Origin: Levyella massiliensis
Lineage (GTDB): Bacteria > Bacillota > Clostridia > Tissierellales > Peptoniphilaceae
Assembly: GCF_000308275.2 (NCBI RefSeq)
Contig: NZ_HG529490.1
Span: 647,695-711,694 of the forward strand
DNA: 64,000 nucleotides
Direction of reading: 5' to 3'
This document shows positions 15,939-24,837 of this stretch, piece by piece; the stretch's first letter is position 1; each line of letters starts with the position of its first letter. The translations under genes were made by a program, and so were the position numbers. A model generated the notes under the pieces. That model was given only the letters and a program-made list of their open reading frames with translations. It made no database searches and was not told where the DNA came from.

Positions 15939-18392
15939 TTATTGTGCACGCAGTGTGGCGCCAGCATCGGCCAGAGCTTCGCGAATGTCCTTCATCTTCG
16001 CATTGATCTCTTCTGCTGTGAGCGTACCTTCTTCGGATGCCAATTCGACGCGCAATGTAACCGATTTATGACCTTCCGGAATCTGCTTGCCGCGATATTC
16101 ATCCACAAACGTGATGGAAACCGCGCGATCCCCAATGGTTTTTTCCATATCCTTCCAAGTGCTCTCCTCTTTGACGAGCAAGGAAAGGTCTTGGTACACA
16201 TGCGGATACTGCGGCAGATGTTCAAAATGATTGGTGCGCGAATCGAAAGCTTTCAGTTCCTCCAGATTCAGGACAAAGAGGCAGGCGTCTTGGAACTTCA
16301 GATCAGCGCGAGCCTTCGTTTTAATGGACAGCAGTCCCATGACACCAATGGCTTTGTCACCAACTTTGATGGTAAGCCATGCATTTTTATCTGCCCACGC
16401 CGGTTTTTCTGCCTGTGCGAAAGAGAAGCTCGGCGTCTGAATGGCTTGACCAACCCCCTCCAAAACACCTTTCACGGTGTAGAAAAGTTCTTCCGGATCC
16501 GTTCCTACCACAGCGCCAGCCAACTCGCGATGCATGGCCGGTAACACCTCATCCGACGAAGAGGGGCTCATCGCGCCATGGGCATACACCTGTCCAACTT
16601 CAAAAATACGGAAGGCATCGTAGAAACGAACATTTTTCACGATCGCTTCAATGATATTTGGAACATGCGTGGTGCGCAGGCCGGTCTGATCCGGCGCCGG
16701 TGCCTGTTCCAAGAGAACGGGCTCGTCCGGCTTCACCCCGGCGAGCAACGCATACTCTTCTTTCACCCACGGATAAGAAGTCAACTCCTGAAAACCGCAA
16801 GCAAAAGCCAGATATTCACGTAAGCGGCGATCCAAGCCGATTTGCGGCTGATGCAATGCCCCCGTTAAAGTAATCGTCGGAGAAATGCGCTCGAAATTCT
16901 CGTAACCGATCATGCGGGCCACTTCTTCCAAGATATCGTCCGGCAACGAAATATCGCCGGTGGAACGCCATGTTGGGGCCGTCACCTCAAGCAGATGTTC
17001 GCCATTCTCCGCATTCGTGCCTTTTGCTTCCAAGACAAAGCCCAACGGCTCCAGCGTTTCGTGCAGTTCTTGTATCGTCAGAGAGCGTCCTAAACGGCGA
17101 ATCAGCCATTCAAGAGACAGGGTAATCTTTGCTTTCTCGGTTTCCTTTTTTGCTACATTGGCATAGGCCACCAGCGCAGCATCCGGGAAAATTTGCTTCA
17201 TCAGTTTTTGCCACAGACCATAGGTGGGATCAATACGCTCTGAATCGATGCCCTTCTCATTGCGAGAAGACGCCTCCGTGCGAATTGCAAACTTCTGCGC
17301 TGTTTTACGAATGGTTGCCGGATTAAAGTTCGCAATCTCAAGCACGGTTTCTTGCGTTTCATGCCCGATGGAGTCAAGCTTTCCCCCCATTGCTCCGGCA
17401 AGGCCGAGTGCCTTTTTATAATCGGCAATCACCAGATCCTCCGACGATAAAGAGAGTTCCTTACCATCCAACAGTTCCAAGGCTTCTCCATTGCCGGCAC
17501 GACGCGCCACCAAGCCGCCTTCAATATGGTTGGCATCATAGGCATGGGTCGGTTGACCGTAGACAATCATTACGAAGTTGGTCATATCAACCAGTGCCGT
17601 AATCGGACGAATATCGCATTTCATTAAGAGGGCGCGCATCCAAAGCGGTGCACGGCGTGTGTCCACCCCAGTATAGTGCGCGGCCATCATGCGACTGCAC
17701 AGTTCCGGTGCTTCTATCTGCACAGGATAAGTCGGTACATCCGCCATCGCCGGTACATCCATTGGTTTTAAGGTCGTGTGATAAATTGCTGCCAATTCAC
17801 GGGCAATGCCGTAATGGCCCCAAAGATCAGGACGATTCGTGATGGATTTGTTTTCAATCTCCAAGACTTCATCATTAAGACCCAAGACCTCCGCCAGCGG
17901 CATGCCCGGTTTCAGGGTCACTTCCTCTTCGATCCCTTCTTCTGTCAAGTCTAAAATATGGTGCGGCTCGTCGGTCGGGAACAACGTGTCAAGGCCGATT
18001 TCCGATGCTGCCGCAATCATGCCATAGGAATCCACGCCGCGAAGCGCGGCAGCCTCAATTAAGACAGGCTCGCCTTCGCCATGCCAAACGGCATGGGCAC
18101 CGGGCAACGTGACTGCCACATAATGGCCTTCATATAAATTGCTGCCGCCGCAGACAATCTGCTGTTTCCCTTCAGGGCCGACATCCACCTGAACAATGCG
18201 CAACCGATCGGCATCCGGATGCGGAGCGACAGAGAGGATTTTACCGGCAACAATGTGCTCATATTGCTCGGCGAGATTGGTCGTTCCTTCCACTTCGACG
18301 GTACGCATGGTTAAATCATAGGCCAGCTGCTCCATCGTCAGATCGTCCGGCAGCGCCACATATTGCTTCAATAAGTTATAGGAAAGTTTCAT
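15939..18392 (-). CDS. pheT: Phenylalanine-tRNA ligase beta subunit
   Basis: 817 residues, normal length. It starts MKLSYNLLKQYV. The tRNA-binding (EMAP-like) domain is at about 40-150 (GKILSVAPHPDADRLRIVQVDVG), followed by B3/B4 with the editing region, B5, the catalytic-like core (PDDILEEVARMIGYENFERI) and the C-terminal ferredoxin-fold anticodon-binding domain (FPQYPHVYQDLSLLV-like, EGHKSVTLRVELAS). With PheS it forms the alpha2beta2 enzyme that charges tRNA-Phe. It is 9 nt after pheS. No T-box leader is visible; expression is presumably from the trk promoter or an unseen internal one. Confidence 0.97.
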   Translation of the reverse strand: MKLSYNLLKQYVALPDDLTMEQLAYDLTMRTVEVEGTTNLAEQYEHIVAGKILSVAPHPDADRLRIVQVDVGPEGKQQIVCGGSNLYEGHYVAVTLPGAHAVWHGEGEPVLIEAAALRGVDSYGMIAAASEIGLDTLFPTDEPHHILDLTEEGIEEEVTLKPGMPLAEVLGLNDEVLEIENKSITNRPDLWGHYGIARELAAIYHTTLKPMDVPAMADVPTYPVQIEAPELCSRMMAAHYTGVDTRRAPLWMRALLMKCDIRPITALVDMTNFVMIVYGQPTHAYDANHIEGGLVARRAGNGEALELLDGKELSLSSEDLVIADYKKALGLAGAMGGKLDSIGHETQETVLEIANFNPATIRKTAQKFAIRTEASSRNEKGIDSERIDPTYGLWQKLMKQIFPDAALVAYANVAKKETEKAKITLSLEWLIRRLGRSLTIQELHETLEPLGFVLEAKGTNAENGEHLLEVTAPTWRSTGDISLPDDILEEVARMIGYENFERISPTITLTGALHQPQIGLDRRLREYLAFACGFQELTSYPWVKEEYALLAGVKPDEPVLLEQAPAPDQTGLRTTHVPNIIEAIVKNVRFYDAFRIFEVGQVYAHGAMSPSSSDEVLPAMHRELAGAVVGTDPEELFYTVKGVLEGVGQAIQTPSFSFAQAEKPAWADKNAWLTIKVGDKAIGVMGLLSIKTKARADLKFQDACLFVLNLEELKAFDSRTNHFEHLPQYPHVYQDLSLLVKEESTWKDMEKTIGDRAVSITFVDEYRGKQIPEGHKSVTLRVELASEEGTLTAEEINAKMKDIREALADAGATLRAQ

Positions 18393-18401
18393 GGTTCCTC
18401 C

Positions 18402-19439
18402 TTAGTGGAATTGTTTCAGGAAGCGCAGATCATTGCTATGGAACAGGCGTACATCATCCACTTCATAGCGCATCATCACCAAACGGTCCAAGCCGATATT
18501 GATATAAAAACCTGACCACACCGAAGGATCTAAGCCGGCAGCACGCAACACATTGGGATGCGGTGAACCGCCCGGCATGACTTCAATCCAGCCGGCATTA
18601 TGACAGGTGCGGCAGCCTTTGCCATGGCAAACTTGGCATTCCATATCAATTTCAAAGCCCGGTTCCACAAAGGGAAAGAAGCCGGCGCGCATACGCGTAC
18701 GAATCGGATGGCCAAAGACCTTCTCCAAAATTGTATCGATGAGCAATTTGCCGGAGGCAAAGGAAAAGTCTTTCTCAACCATCAACGCTTCATATTGCGT
18801 AAAGGCGCGTTCATGACGAGCATCCGTCGTCTCGTTACGATAGACGCTGCCCGGATAGATAAAGCGTGCCGGTGCACCGTGTTTCAGCAAATAGCGCACC
18901 GATGCCCCCGTCAGATGCGGGCGCAGAGCCAAGCGCTTCGCGCCATGTTCGTGCTCCGTACCCGCCAACCAGTACGTATCCATGGATTCGCGTGCCGGGT
19001 GATTCGGCGGGAAATTCAAATTATCAAAGGCATATTTTTCGCTGGAGATATCATCTTCACTAAAGATCTCAAAGCCCATGGACTGAAAAGCATCGTTTAA
19101 GTCGTACATCATCTGCGTAATCGGGTGTAAGGCACCACGCCCCACGGGCAGTCCCGGACGCGTTAAATCCAATGGATGCGACAAAACGCTGGCTTCTTCC
19201 ATCAAATTTTCCTTGCGATCCCGAATCGCTTCGTGAATCTCTTGCTTCACCTGATTCGCGCGCTGTCCCACGGCTTTGCGTTCTTCCGGATCCAAAGAGC
19301 GAATGTTCTTCAATACATCCGTTAACGGACTTTTTTTACCTAAATAGCTAACGCGCTCCTGTTCCAATGCTTCCTGTGAGGGGGCATTCTTGATGCGTTC
19401 GAGTGCCTCTGAACGGAGTATCTCCAGCTGCTCTAACAT
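18402..19439 (-). CDS. pheS: Phenylalanine-tRNA ligase alpha subunit
   Basis: 345 residues. An N-terminal coiled coil (about 1-90) is followed by the class II catalytic core: HPITQMMYDLNDAFQSMGFE (motif 1 area), YRNETTDARHERAFTQYEAL (motif 2) and GLDRLVMMRYEVDDVR (motif 3). The region CQVCHGKGCRTCHNAGWIEVMP near 275-300 is a cysteine-rich insertion seen in many PheS. Start ATG 19439 follows a GAGAGGAAATT-type site. Upstream is the SpoU methyltransferase (24 nt), downstream pheT. Confidence 0.97.
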   Translation of the reverse strand: MLEQLEILRSEALERIKNAPSQEALEQERVSYLGKKSPLTDVLKNIRSLDPEERKAVGQRANQVKQEIHEAIRDRKENLMEEASVLSHPLDLTRPGLPVGRGALHPITQMMYDLNDAFQSMGFEIFSEDDISSEKYAFDNLNFPPNHPARESMDTYWLAGTEHEHGAKRLALRPHLTGASVRYLLKHGAPARFIYPGSVYRNETTDARHERAFTQYEALMVEKDFSFASGKLLIDTILEKVFGHPIRTRMRAGFFPFVEPGFEIDMECQVCHGKGCRTCHNAGWIEVMPGGSPHPNVLRAAGLDPSVWSGFYINIGLDRLVMMRYEVDDVRLFHSNDLRFLKQFH

Positions 19440-19463
19440 AATTTCCTCTCTTCCTCTATCTTC

Positions 19464-20306
19464 TTATTGCGGATTACTATGCCGTTTTTCTGATGGTTGA
19501 AGGGCCGCCCACGCCATCAAGATGGACCCGGAAACGGCCGCATTGAGCGATTCGCCGCCGCCCTGCATGGGAATGGTGACAAAGGCGTCCATGGCATCCG
19601 CTACTTCCGGCGATAATCCTCGGCCTTCGTTACCGATGACCAGCACAAAATCGTTCGGAAAGGCAAATGCATCGATGGCTTGTCCTTCAAGATCAGCGCC
19701 GATCCAAGGGATCGTGCCCCGTTTTTTCCAACCGTTAACGCTTCCCTCGTCTGCATGATACAGATGCAGACGTAACGCTGCACCCATGGAAGCGCGTAAG
19801 ACCTTTTCGCTTGCAAAATCTGCTGACGCCAGCGATACGATATGCGTAAAGCCGAAGGCTTCAGCGCTTCTTAACAGAGTACCGACATTCCCCGGATCCT
19901 GCAAGTGATCCAGTAAAAGCCAGCGTCCGCTTTTCATGGACGGCATAGCATCCGGCTGATCCATGCATAACACAGCCAAAATGCCATCGGGTTGCTCCAT
20001 TACGGATAATTTCCGAAATAGCGATGACGCCAAGACCACCTGTGGCGGCAGGTTGGCATTGCCATTGACAGTAAAAATGCGGCAATAAGCCAGCATCGAT
20101 TCGAGTGCGTTTTCTTTACCCTCTTCCACGATCAAAACGTCCACGGTTTTTCCGACATCCAGGGCTTCCGCCACCAGTTTACGGCTTTCCAGCAAGACAC
20201 GTCCCTCTTTTTTTCGACCATGTGCTGTTTTTAATTTCAGCCATTGCTTATAGCTCGCATTTTTGTCACTATCAATGCGTTTTATTACTCTCGTAGTTTC
20301 ACCCAT
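19464..20306 (-). CDS. SpoU/TrmH-family RNA 2'-O-methyltransferase
   Basis: 280 residues. The N-terminal substrate-binding domain (RKKEGRVLLESRKLVAEALD) is followed by the SPOUT fold with all three motifs: LLDHLQDPGNVGTLLRSAEAFG, FVLVIGNEGRGLSPEV and PMQGGGESLNAAVSGSILMA. These enzymes methylate ribose 2'-OH in rRNA or tRNA using SAM. The location immediately before pheS is typical for this family in Firmicutes. It overlaps the end of trkA by 22 nt. The exact modified nucleotide is not predictable. Confidence 0.92.
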   Translation of the reverse strand: MGETTRVIKRIDSDKNASYKQWLKLKTAHGRKKEGRVLLESRKLVAEALDVGKTVDVLIVEEGKENALESMLAYCRIFTVNGNANLPPQVVLASSLFRKLSVMEQPDGILAVLCMDQPDAMPSMKSGRWLLLDHLQDPGNVGTLLRSAEAFGFTHIVSLASADFASEKVLRASMGAALRLHLYHADEGSVNGWKKRGTIPWIGADLEGQAIDAFAFPNDFVLVIGNEGRGLSPEVADAMDAFVTIPMQGGGESLNAAVSGSILMAWAALQPSEKRHSNPQ

Positions 20307-20959
20307 TTGTCCAACCCTTCAAACGCTTCATTCGGTCCCAAGGCATAGACGATATCTTCGGCATGAAATTGCTCATCCGGCCCCGGATTGATCACAAGAC
20401 CTTCATCACGCATGATGGCAACAATACTGATATCCAGACTCTTACGGATATCCAAGTCACCAACGCTCTGGTCGATCCATGTGTTCGGTACCGGAAATTC
20501 TTCCATGGAAAAATCTTCGGACATGCGCAAATGTTCGTAGATCGAACTGTCTGTCAAGGTATGCGCTAGGCGTATACCTTGCTCGCGTTCCGGTAAAATC
20601 ACTTTCATAGCTCCCATACGATGCAAAATGCGCCCATGACGGGTATCCTTGGCTTTCGCAATAATCTCGGGAATTTCCTTCTCGCGGCAAATTGTCGTTG
20701 CCATGACAGATGCTTCAAAATTACCACTCATCGCTATAATCGCCACATCAACGTTACTCAAACCGATACCGTCAAGCGCCCCTTCCTGTGTCACATCAGC
20801 TTGCACGGCCACGGTCACACCTTCTGCTAATTCATTGACTAGCTCGGGATTGGCATCCACTGCCAATACCTCTTTTCCTAACTTTGCAAGCTCCAGTGCA
20901 AGACTACGCCCGAAACGGCCACAGCCGATCACGGCATAAGATCTATTTTTCTTGTCCAT
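20285..20959 (-). CDS. K+ uptake regulatory subunit TrkA/KtrA (RCK)
   Basis: 224 residues: RCK_N Rossmann domain with SYAVIGCGRFGRSLALELAK (NAD(H)/ATP-binding GxGxxG) and an RCK_C (TrkA-C) domain at the end (VGDLDIRKSLDISIVAIMR...HAEDIVYALGPNE). It gates the TrkH/KtrB channel on the cytoplasmic side. ATG 20959 is chosen because AAGGAG lies six bases before it. It follows trkH by 35 nt. The single RCK unit (about 220 residues) is KtrA-like rather than the double-length enterobacterial TrkA. Confidence 0.93.
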   Translation of the reverse strand: MDKKNRSYAVIGCGRFGRSLALELAKLGKEVLAVDANPELVNELAEGVTVAVQADVTQEGALDGIGLSNVDVAIIAMSGNFEASVMATTICREKEIPEIIAKAKDTRHGRILHRMGAMKVILPEREQGIRLAHTLTDSSIYEHLRMSEDFSMEEFPVPNTWIDQSVGDLDIRKSLDISIVAIMRDEGLVINPGPDEQFHAEDIVYALGPNEAFEGLDKWVKLRE

Positions 20960-20994
20960 ACTTTTCTCCTTATATAGCAATGCTACAAATGCGG

Positions 20995-22359
20995 CTAGCC
21001 TATGATAATGCGCTCTTCCGCCAAGCGATTGTTTTGCAATCGCGCCTTTGGCACCAGCGCATGAAGCAGTGTCAAAGGACCAAGTTTTCCAAATAACATC
21101 GTTGCACTGATCAAGAGTTTCCCCACCGTGCTCAGTACGCCGGTGACATTGCGCGTCAACCCCACCGTACCAAAGGCGGAAATCGTCTCAAACAGCAAAT
21201 CTCCTAAAGCGATATGCGAATCCGAAAACGTCAGCAGGAACAGAACCAAAAGGTTCCAAAAAATGGACAGAGCAAACAGAACAAGCGCACTGTACACAAC
21301 ATTTTTTGCAATAGTGCGATGGAAGATAGATGTGTCACGCGAGGACCTCAGCGACGCTACCATGCCCAGCAATAACGCGACCATGGTGGTTGTCTTCAAA
21401 CCGCCGGCGGTACCGGTCGGTGAGCCGCCGATGAACATTAAAAAGATGGATGTGATACTTGCTGCCTGTGACATTTTTTCCTGGGCAAAACTATAAAAGC
21501 CGGCCGTACGCGTTGTCACCGATTGGAAAAAGGCATTCAGCACTTTTACCGGTTCCGACATGGCCCCGAGCGTTTCCGGATTGGATGCCTCCGCTATTAA
21601 GATGAGTACCGTCCCAGCAACAAGCAGAAACGCCGTCATACTCAAGACGATTCTAGAATGCAGGTGCAGCCGACTACCCTTATGCGCATGCCAAAGATCC
21701 AGATACACCGTATAACCGATGCCAGAGACAATGACTAACATTGCCACCGTCATCATTACCAATGGATCACTTTGATAGGGCACCAAACTTGCTGCACCCA
21801 AAATATCAAAGCCGGCATTGCAAAAAGCGGAGATGGCGTGAAATACCGAAAACCAGATTCCTCTGCCCCATCCGTAGACCGGTACAAATCGAAACCCTAG
21901 TAGCAACGCTCCTACGCCTTCAATCAAAAATGTAGCAATAATGATGAATTTAATCAGGCGTACCATGCCCGTTAATTCATTCTGATTCTTCTCTTCCATG
22001 AAGCGTTTTCGGTCGGATATAGAAAAATGCTGATTCGTCAGCAATCCGAATATCGCCATAAACGTCATAATGCCCAAACCGCCGATTTGAATGAGAAGGA
22101 TGAGCACCACCTGTCCGAATATACTCCAGTATTCGGCGGTCACCACCGGCGAAAGTCCCGTCACACAAACGGCCGAGGTAGCCGTAAAGAGCGCATTCAC
22201 CGGCGCCGGAATGACGCCTTTCGCCGTCGATATTGGCAACAGTAACAACAGCGTACCTACCAAAATGACGCCCACATACCCGATGAGAAAATACAAAGGG
22301 GTGTTCCCCTTCAACTGATCGAGCCAATTCTTTTTATGAAATCGTGCGCTAAACGGCAT
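20995..22359 (-). CDS. K+ transporter TrkH/KtrB-type membrane subunit
   Basis: 454 residues, about ten helices with four pore-loop repeats; visible selectivity-type segments include TSAVCVTGLSPV, CNAGFDILG, GGSPTGTAGGLKTTT and SAFGTVGLTRNVTG. The SPTGTAGG loop region is a KtrB/TrkH hallmark. Forms a K+ (Na+-coupled) uptake channel with the adjacent RCK protein. Its own promoter is recognised at 22423-22451; the GAAAGGGGGAGC ribosome site fits ATG 22359. First gene of a seven-gene minus-strand run through pheST to the U32 gene. Confidence 0.94.
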   Translation of the reverse strand: MPFSARFHKKNWLDQLKGNTPLYFLIGYVGVILVGTLLLLLPISTAKGVIPAPVNALFTATSAVCVTGLSPVVTAEYWSIFGQVVLILLIQIGGLGIMTFMAIFGLLTNQHFSISDRKRFMEEKNQNELTGMVRLIKFIIIATFLIEGVGALLLGFRFVPVYGWGRGIWFSVFHAISAFCNAGFDILGAASLVPYQSDPLVMMTVAMLVIVSGIGYTVYLDLWHAHKGSRLHLHSRIVLSMTAFLLVAGTVLILIAEASNPETLGAMSEPVKVLNAFFQSVTTRTAGFYSFAQEKMSQAASITSIFLMFIGGSPTGTAGGLKTTTMVALLLGMVASLRSSRDTSIFHRTIAKNVVYSALVLFALSIFWNLLVLFLLTFSDSHIALGDLLFETISAFGTVGLTRNVTGVLSTVGKLLISATMLFGKLGPLTLLHALVPKARLQNNRLAEERIIIG

Positions 22360-22422
22360 ACGCTCCCCCTTTCTTCGGAAAGCAGCTAGTCTCCGTTTCT
22401 ACAACGGATTGCGACATCTTTT

Positions 22423-22451
22423 ATTATACCGCACTCTTTCCTTTATGTGGA
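22423..22451 (-). promoter_or_regulatory. Promoter of the trk-pheST run
   Basis: Minus strand TCCACA (22451-22446), 17 bases, TATAAT (22428-22423). Perfect -10; start site about 57 nt before trkH. Confidence 0.65.
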
Positions 22452-22492
22452 AAGACCATTATAGCGCAAGCCGAGAAAAAGAAGAAAAATAT

Positions 22493-22521
22493 TTGACGTC
22501 ACCCCAATGATTCGTTATACT
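22493..22521 (+). promoter_or_regulatory. Promoter of infC-rpmI-rplT
   Basis: TTGACG (22493-22498), 17-base spacer, TATACT (22516-22521). Start site near 22528, giving a leader of about 128 nt. Confidence 0.8.
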
Positions 22522-22538
22522 TCTAAGAGATCAAGAAG

Positions 22539-22634
22539 AGCCCCCACTCTCACCGACCGCCACAGGCGTTTCGGTTATTTCTGAAAAGGAATGCGCAGTT
22601 TGCGTTTTGGAGTGGGCTTTGCCCGCTTTTTTTT
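22539..22634 (+). promoter_or_regulatory. infC leader attenuator
   Basis: GTGGGC (22612-22617) and GCCCGC (22621-22626) form a compact hairpin followed by eight T (22627-22634), an intrinsic terminator just before the infC ribosome site. An upstream segment at 22539-22549 (AGCCCCCACTC) can pair with 22610-22618 and would break the terminator. This mutually exclusive layout matches the L20/IF-3 leader control known from other Firmicutes; the regulator here is inferred. Confidence 0.7.
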
Positions 22635-22655
22635 GTGTTCAACAGGAGGTGCACT

Positions 22656-23168
22656 ATTAAGGAACTGGCTATCAACGAACAAATCCGCGCGAAAGAGGTG
22701 CGACTGATCGATGCTTTGGGCGAACAGCTTGGCATCATGTCCATCCAAGACGCCAATGCGCAAGCAGAGGAACAGCATCTGGATTTGGCTCTCATTTCGC
22801 CCAATGCTAACCCGCCCGTCTGTCGTCTGATGGACTACGGAAAGTATCGCTACGAAACGCTGAAGAAACAAAAAGAACAGCGCAAGAACCAAAAGAACAG
22901 TGAGACCAGAGAAATTCGTCTCAGTCCGCGCATTGACGACCACGATCTGGAAACAAAATCCAAAAAGATTTTGGAGATTCTGGAAAGCGGCGATAAGGTC
23001 AAGGTCAGTGTCCGCTTCCGCGGCCGTGAATTGGGTCATACCGAACAGGGGCGCGAAGTCCTGGAACGGATCTTTTCTTTCGTGCAAGAAGTTGGACAGA
23101 TGGATCAAAAGCCAAAAATGGAAGGCCGCAGCATGGTAATGCTGGTGGAACCGAAAACTGAAAACTAA
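22656..23168 (+). CDS. infC: Translation initiation factor IF-3 (AUU start)
   Basis: 170 residues. The protein begins KELAINEQIRAKEVRLID after the initiator, and has the IF-3 N-domain (VCRLMDYGKYRYETLKKQKE) and C-domain (IRLSPRIDDHDLETK, VKVSVRFRGRELGH). AGGAGG lies six bases before ATT 22656, and no ATG fits, so the rare AUU start is used, as in many infC genes, where it lets IF-3 repress its own synthesis. A GTG at 22635 opens the same frame but lies upstream of the ribosome site. First of the infC-rpmI-rplT operon. It prevents premature subunit joining and proofreads initiation. Confidence 0.95.
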   Translation: MKELAINEQIRAKEVRLIDALGEQLGIMSIQDANAQAEEQHLDLALISPNANPPVCRLMDYGKYRYETLKKQKEQRKNQKNSETREIRLSPRIDDHDLETKSKKILEILESGDKVKVSVRFRGRELGHTEQGREVLERIFSFVQEVGQMDQKPKMEGRSMVMLVEPKTEN

Positions 23169-23177
23169 GGAGTCATC

Positions 23178-23375
23178 ATGAAAGCAAAAATGAAAACCCA
23201 TCGCGGTTCGGCTAAGCGTTTCAAACGCACCGGATCCGGTCAGCTGAAACGCTTCTTCTCCGGAAAAAGCCATATGACCGGCAAGTATACCGGCAAGCGC
23301 ATTCGTCATTTGCGTCAGTCGACCGTCGTCAGCAAAAGTGATATGAAGCGCATCGACAAGATGCTGCCGCGGTAA
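23178..23375 (+). CDS. rpmI: Ribosomal protein bL35
   Basis: 65 residues, highly basic: [20 protein letters not shown] and [16 protein letters not shown] match bL35 end to end. AAGGAG lies upstream; 9 nt after infC. Large-subunit protein. Confidence 0.97.
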   Translation: MKAKMKTHRGSAKRFKRTGSGQLKRFFSGKSHMTGKYTGKRIRHLRQSTVVSKSDMKRIDKMLPR

Positions 23376-23389
23376 AGGAGGACTGAGTA

Positions 23390-23734
23390 ATGGCACGTGT
23401 AAAAGGTGGCGTAAACGCCAAGAAAACACATAAGGAAATTTTGCGCAAAGCAAAGGGCTATTTCGGCGCCAAGTCGAAGCTTTACCGCGTGGCTAAGCAG
23501 GCGGTTATCAAATCCCTGCAGTACGCCTATGTCGGACGTAAACAGCGCAAACGTCAATTCCGTCAATTGTGGATTGCTCGTATTAACGCAGCTTGCCGCG
23601 AAAACGGAACGAACTACTCCCGCTTCATGAACGGCCTGAAGAAGCAGAACATTACGATCAACCGTAAGATGCTCTCGGAAATGGCCATTCATAATCCGGA
23701 AGACTTCAAGGCTTTAATTAACCAGGTAAAATAA
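23390..23734 (+). CDS. rplT: Ribosomal protein bL20
   Basis: 114 residues. [20 protein letters not shown], the [20 protein letters not shown] core and [13 protein letters not shown] tail are canonical bL20. It assembles early on 23S rRNA. In Bacillus and relatives L20 also binds its own leader mRNA, a likely partner of the attenuator at 22539-22634. GGAGG precedes the ATG; 14 nt after rpmI; a terminator follows. Confidence 0.97.
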   Translation: MARVKGGVNAKKTHKEILRKAKGYFGAKSKLYRVAKQAVIKSLQYAYVGRKQRKRQFRQLWIARINAACRENGTNYSRFMNGLKKQNITINRKMLSEMAIHNPEDFKALINQVK

Positions 23735-23756
23735 GGACTTTCCTAAATAAAAGAAG

Positions 23757-23799
23757 AGCGTCGCTGCCATGGTGTGAACTTTGGTGGCGATGCTTTTTT
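23757..23799 (+). terminator. Terminator of infC-rpmI-rplT
   Basis: Arms 23757-23769 and 23782-23794 pair over 13 positions with G-T wobbles, followed by six T. Confidence 0.75.
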
Positions 23800-23834
23800 A
23801 TGTGATGCAAAGAGAAACGTGGCCTCTGGCGACG

Positions 23835-23955
23835 TTCTGAGCCGCGCCGCATGGCGGCGCTCTTCCCTAGCGACCGTCGACCGGTGGACGAGTCCGCTTG
23901 GCCCCGCATGAGCGGCGCTATCCTTGCCTGCCGTCGGCCGGTGGCCGACTCCTTC
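23835..23955. repeat. Two-copy, 57-bp GC-rich direct repeat
   Basis: Two diverged copies, offset 57 bp, each holding CCGCATG..CGGCGCT then CCGTCG(A/G)CCGGTGG. Each can fold into small hairpins. No coding potential is evident. It flanks hairpin array 1 on its left side. Confidence 0.6.
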
Positions 23956-24008
23956 TGATTTAACCCCGCTAAAGGCGTGATCGAAGAACGAGTTCAAGTG
24001 CGCTACGC

Positions 24009-24750
24009 GACCGTGCCTTTTGCTAAAAATCCCCAAAGGCACGGTCAAAAAGCGCGTTATCGTATCGGGCGCGACCGTGCCTTTTGCTAAAAATCGGCAA
24101 AGGCACGGTCAAAAAGTGCATTCAAGTGAGCTTGGCGACCGTGCCTTTTACAAAAAATCAGCAAAGGCACGGTCAAAAAGTGCGTTATTGTGTCGGGCGC
24201 GACCGTGCCTTTTGCAAAAAATCGGCAAAGGCACGGTCGAAAAGTGCGTTCCGGTGTCGGGCATGACCGTGCCTTTTGCTAAAAATCGCTAAAGGCACGG
24301 TCAAAAAGTGCATTCAAGTGCGCTAAGCGACCGTGCCTTTTGCAAAAAAACGACAAAGGCACGGTCGAAATGTGCGTTATCGTGTCGGGCGCGACCGTGC
24401 CTTTTACAAAAAATGGGCAAAGGCACGGTCAAAAAGTGCTTTCTCGTGTCGGGCGTGACCGTGCCTTTTGCTAAAAATCCCCAAAGGCACGGTCAAAAGG
24501 CGCATTCAAGTGAGCTTGGCGACCGTGCCTTTTGCAAAAAAACGACAAGGGCACGGTCAAAAAGTGCATTCAAGTGAGCTAAGCGACCGTGCCTTTTACA
24601 AAATATCGGCAAAGGCACGGTCGAATAGTGCATTCAAGTGAGCTTGGCGACCGTGCCTTTTGCTAAAAATCCCCAAAGGCACGGTCGAAAAGTGCGTTCC
24701 GGTGTCGGGCGTGACCGTGCCTTTTGTAGAAAATAGCGAAAAGTCGAAAT
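24009..24750. repeat. Hairpin array 1: 12 palindromic units, exact 64-bp period
   Basis: Units begin with GACCGTGCC at 24009, 24073, 24137, 24201, 24265, 24329, 24393, 24457, 24521, 24585, 24649 and 24713; the last is degenerate. Each has a 38-nt palindrome (GACCGTGCCTTT ... AAAGGCACGGTC, 12-bp stem, A-rich loop) and a 26-nt spacer. Spacers belong to two alternating families, one with GTGTCGGGCG and one with TTCAAGTGAGCT. It fills the convergent gap between rplT and the ABC-2 operon. Short open frames across it are periodic artefacts. Confidence 0.93.
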
Positions 24751-24752
24751 GA

Positions 24753-24803
24753 CCTCGTCGACGCTTAAACCTCGTTAACGCCTAAGCCTCGTCGACGCCT
24801 AAA
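24753..24803. repeat. Three tandem 17-bp repeats
   Basis: 24753-24769, 24770-24786 and 24787-24803, consensus CCTCGTCGACGCCTAAA with a few changes. They lie directly after array 1. Function unknown. Confidence 0.75.
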
Positions 24804-24837
24804 ATGTGCCGTTCCCCGGCCGGTGAATGGAACAGAA

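Noticed and set aside
19440-19463. T-box leader for pheS, and likewise for hisS or thrS
   Set aside because: The genes are packed in operons with gaps of at most 29 nt; there is no room for a T-box and no TGGGTGGTACCGCG-like element.
24020-24577. Open frames through array 1, and similar ones in arrays 2 and 3
   Set aside because: A 64- or 65-bp period gives repeated short peptides in shifting frames; no ribosome site and no codon bias, so they are artefacts of the repeat.
24009-24750. CRISPR array
   Set aside because: Repeats are long perfect hairpins, spacers recur in one or two families instead of being unique, and no cas gene is present; same for 42684-43046 and 62471-63223.
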